A stretch of 13,543 nt of DNA from Pseudomonadota bacterium. Lineage in GTDB: Bacteria; Pseudomonadota; Alphaproteobacteria; Rhizobiales; Xanthobacteraceae. Below, in pieces: positions 12,020-13,543 of this stretch. Made by a program: the position numbers and the translations under genes. How positions within the stretch are numbered: the stretch's first letter is position 1; every line of letters begins with the position of its first letter. The stretch is from NCBI GenBank assembly GCA_021823875.1, contig JAKAMD010000049.1:1-13543 (forward strand), in the 5' to 3' direction. The notes under the pieces are model-generated. The model was not told the DNA's origin, did not search any database, and saw nothing but the letters and a program-made list of their open reading frames with translations.

Positions 12020-13525
12020 CTAGATATCGTGAGTCAGCTCGCCGTTTGGTGCAAGGTCGGCCGCAGGCCGCGACAGTTTCCCAATCGCAAGCGATCTCGC
12101 GTCAGCAATATTGCGCATACCCGACATCGGTTTGCCGCCATTTGCGGTGCCGCTCCAGCGATTGGCTCGCTGGCTTTCAAGCGTTGTCGAATGGAGCTTT
12201 GATCTCGTCGCATGTGACGCTTTCCCCCGTCCCACGCACTCATAGGCGAAGCCGTGGCGGGCCATTTCCTCGGGGCGGTAGATGTTGCGCAGGTCGACCA
12301 GCACCGGCTGCGCCATCACCTGCTTGAGCCGTTTGAAATCGAGCGCGCGGAACTCTTCCCATTCGGTCACGATCACCAACGCGGAGGCGCCCTCGGCGCA
12401 GGCATAGACGTCGTCGCTGAAGGCGACGTTGCTCATGTAAAGCTTGGCCTGCTCCATGCCGGCCGGATCGTAGGCGCGCACCTTGCCGCCCATGTCCTGC
12501 AGCGCCGTGATCAGCGGAATCGACGGCGCATCGCGCATGTCGTCGGTGTTGGGCTTGAAGGTGAGGCCGAGCACCGCGATGGTCTTGCCGCGCACGTCGC
12601 CTTGAAGCGCGTGCTGGACCTTGCGCGCCATCGCGCGCTTGCGCTGGTCGTTGACCGCCACCACCGCCTCGACGATGCGCAGCGGCGCCTCGTGGTCCTG
12701 GCCGGTCTTCAACAGCGCCAGCGTGTCCTTCGGGAAGCAGGAGCCGCCGAAGCCGGGCCCGGCATGCAGGAACTTGCCGCCGATGCGGTTGTCAAGGCCG
12801 ATGCCGCGCGCAATCTCCTGTACGTCGGCGCCGACCTTCTCGGCCAAGTCCGCGATCTCGTTGATGAAGGTGATCTTGGTGGCGAGGAACGCATTGGCCG
12901 CGTATTTGATCAGCTCCGCGGTGCGCCGCTCGGTGAACTGGATCGGCGCGCGGTTGAGATAGAGCGGCCGGTAGAGATCGCGCATCACCCCGTTCGCGCG
13001 TTCGTCCTCGCTGCCGACCACGATGCGGTCGGGATGCTTGAAGTCCTGGATGGCGGCCCCTTCGCGCAGGAACTCCGGATTGGACACCACCGCAACGTCG
13101 GCGTCCGGCCGGGTCTCGCGGATGATGCGCTCGACCTCGTCGCCGGTGCCGACCGGCACCGTCGACTTGGTGATCACCACCGTGAAGCCGTCGAGCGCGC
13201 GCGCGATCTCGCGGGCGGCGTCATAGACGAAGGACAGATCGGCATGGCCGTCGCCGCGCCGCGACGGCGTGCCGACCGCGATGAACACCGCATCAGCAGC
13301 CTTGACCGCGGCCGGCAGTCCGGTCGCGAACTTCAAGCGGCCGGCCTTGACGTTGTTGGCGACCAGATCGTCGAGCCCCGGCTCGTAGATCGGCATCTGG
13401 CCACGTTCGAGCGCGGCGATCTTGTCCGCGTCCTTGTCGACACAGGTCACCTCGTGACCGAAATCGGCAAAGCAAGCCCCGGAGACGAGGCCGACATAGC
13501 CGCTGCCGATCATGGCAATACGCAT
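12020..13525 (-). CDS. ugd: UDP-glucose 6-dehydrogenase with unusual C-terminal extension
   Basis: This enzyme oxidises UDP-glucose to UDP-glucuronate with two NAD+, supplying cell-surface polysaccharide synthesis in the cytoplasm. MRIAMIGSGYVGL at the N-terminus is the NAD-binding GxGxxG motif. EFLREGAAIQDF (151-162), the helix with KYAANAFLATKITFINE (207-223) and GFGGSCFPKDT (258-268) with catalytic Cys263 are family signatures. LGLTFKPNTDDMRDAPS (319-335) marks the C-terminal UDP-binding domain. The family normally ends just after YECVGR (428-433). Here the frame continues for 68 more residues of different composition to 12020. ATG at 13525 has only a weak upstream GGGCG. The gene is on the opposite strand from the remnant at 11640 and unrelated in role to the secretion genes. 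Confidence 0.93.
   Translation of the reverse strand: MRIAMIGSGYVGLVSGACFADFGHEVTCVDKDADKIAALERGQMPIYEPGLDDLVANNVKAGRLKFATGLPAAVKAADAVFIAVGTPSRRGDGHADLSFVYDAAREIARALDGFTVVITKSTVPVGTGDEVERIIRETRPDADVAVVSNPEFLREGAAIQDFKHPDRIVVGSEDERANGVMRDLYRPLYLNRAPIQFTERRTAELIKYAANAFLATKITFINEIADLAEKVGADVQEIARGIGLDNRIGGKFLHAGPGFGGSCFPKDTLALLKTGQDHEAPLRIVEAVVAVNDQRKRAMARKVQHALQGDVRGKTIAVLGLTFKPNTDDMRDAPSIPLITALQDMGGKVRAYDPAGMEQAKLYMSNVAFSDDVYACAEGASALVIVTEWEEFRALDFKRLKQVMAQPVLVDLRNIYRPEEMARHGFAYECVGRGKASHATRSKLHSTTLESQRANRWSGTANGGKPMSGMRNIADARSLAIGKLSRPAADLAPNGELTHDI
12155..12173. repeat. 7-bp inverted repeat inside the ugd C-terminal extension
   Basis: CCAGCGA and TCGCTGG flank a 5-nt loop. It has no T run, so it is a weak terminator candidate. 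Its presence inside the extension fits the idea that this part was once non-coding sequence after ugd. Confidence 0.3.
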
Positions 13526-13543
13526 TTTTCGCCCGTTTTCAGC

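Noticed and set aside
11957..12202. Plus-strand 81-codon frame
   Set aside because: It overlaps the ugd extension on the other strand, has no motifs, and the region looks like rearranged debris.

Overview
The window looks like chromosome of a high-GC alphaproteobacterium. Codon use, the mix of ATG, GTG and TTG starts, the Pho-box style promoters and the gene families would fit Rhizobiales of the Bradyrhizobium/Nitrobacteraceae kind. That placement is inference from gene content, not from a marker gene. No rRNA, tRNA, CRISPR array or intact insertion sequence was found.

Layout. Positions 1-4059 (minus strand) hold a tightly packed type II secretion system (T2SS) operon read right to left: gspE (ATPase), gspF (inner-membrane platform), gspG (major pseudopilin), gspH (minor pseudopilin) and the first codons of gspI, which runs off the left edge. 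Positions 4180-5268 (minus) hold a secreted PF04185-type phosphoesterase, separated from gspE by a perfect 11-bp hairpin. Positions 5269-5554 are a divergent control region. Positions 5555-8982 (plus) hold gspD (secretin, predicted to be a lipoprotein), a short gspO-type prepilin peptidase and an exported Sel1-repeat protein, with stop and start codons close or overlapping. Positions 9254-11104 (plus) hold a second, larger exported PF04185 phosphoesterase, followed by a good rho-independent terminator. Positions 11164-12019 are mostly non-coding debris with a thiolase C-terminal fragment. Positions 12020-13525 (minus) hold UDP-glucose 6-dehydrogenase with an abnormal C-terminal extension.

How the genes fit together. 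The T2SS genes surround and adjoin two secreted phosphoesterases. The divergent region between phosphoesterase 1 and gspD carries two outward-facing Pho-box-like sites. Each contains a perfect CTGTCAT half-site, and each has a -10-like hexamer 10 nt downstream, the spacing known from E. coli phoA. A similar half-site, CTGTCAC-N10-TAAAAT, lies upstream of phosphoesterase 2. GspD has a lipobox, as does the self-targeting secretin HxcQ of Pseudomonas aeruginosa, whose Hxc T2SS exports alkaline phosphatase under phosphate starvation. The best reading is a dedicated, PhoB-controlled T2SS for phosphate scavenging, with a Sel1 protein as a possible accessory part. The families are well supported. The regulation and the substrate assignment are inference. 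Components gspC, J, K, L and M are not in the window and may lie beyond the left edge.
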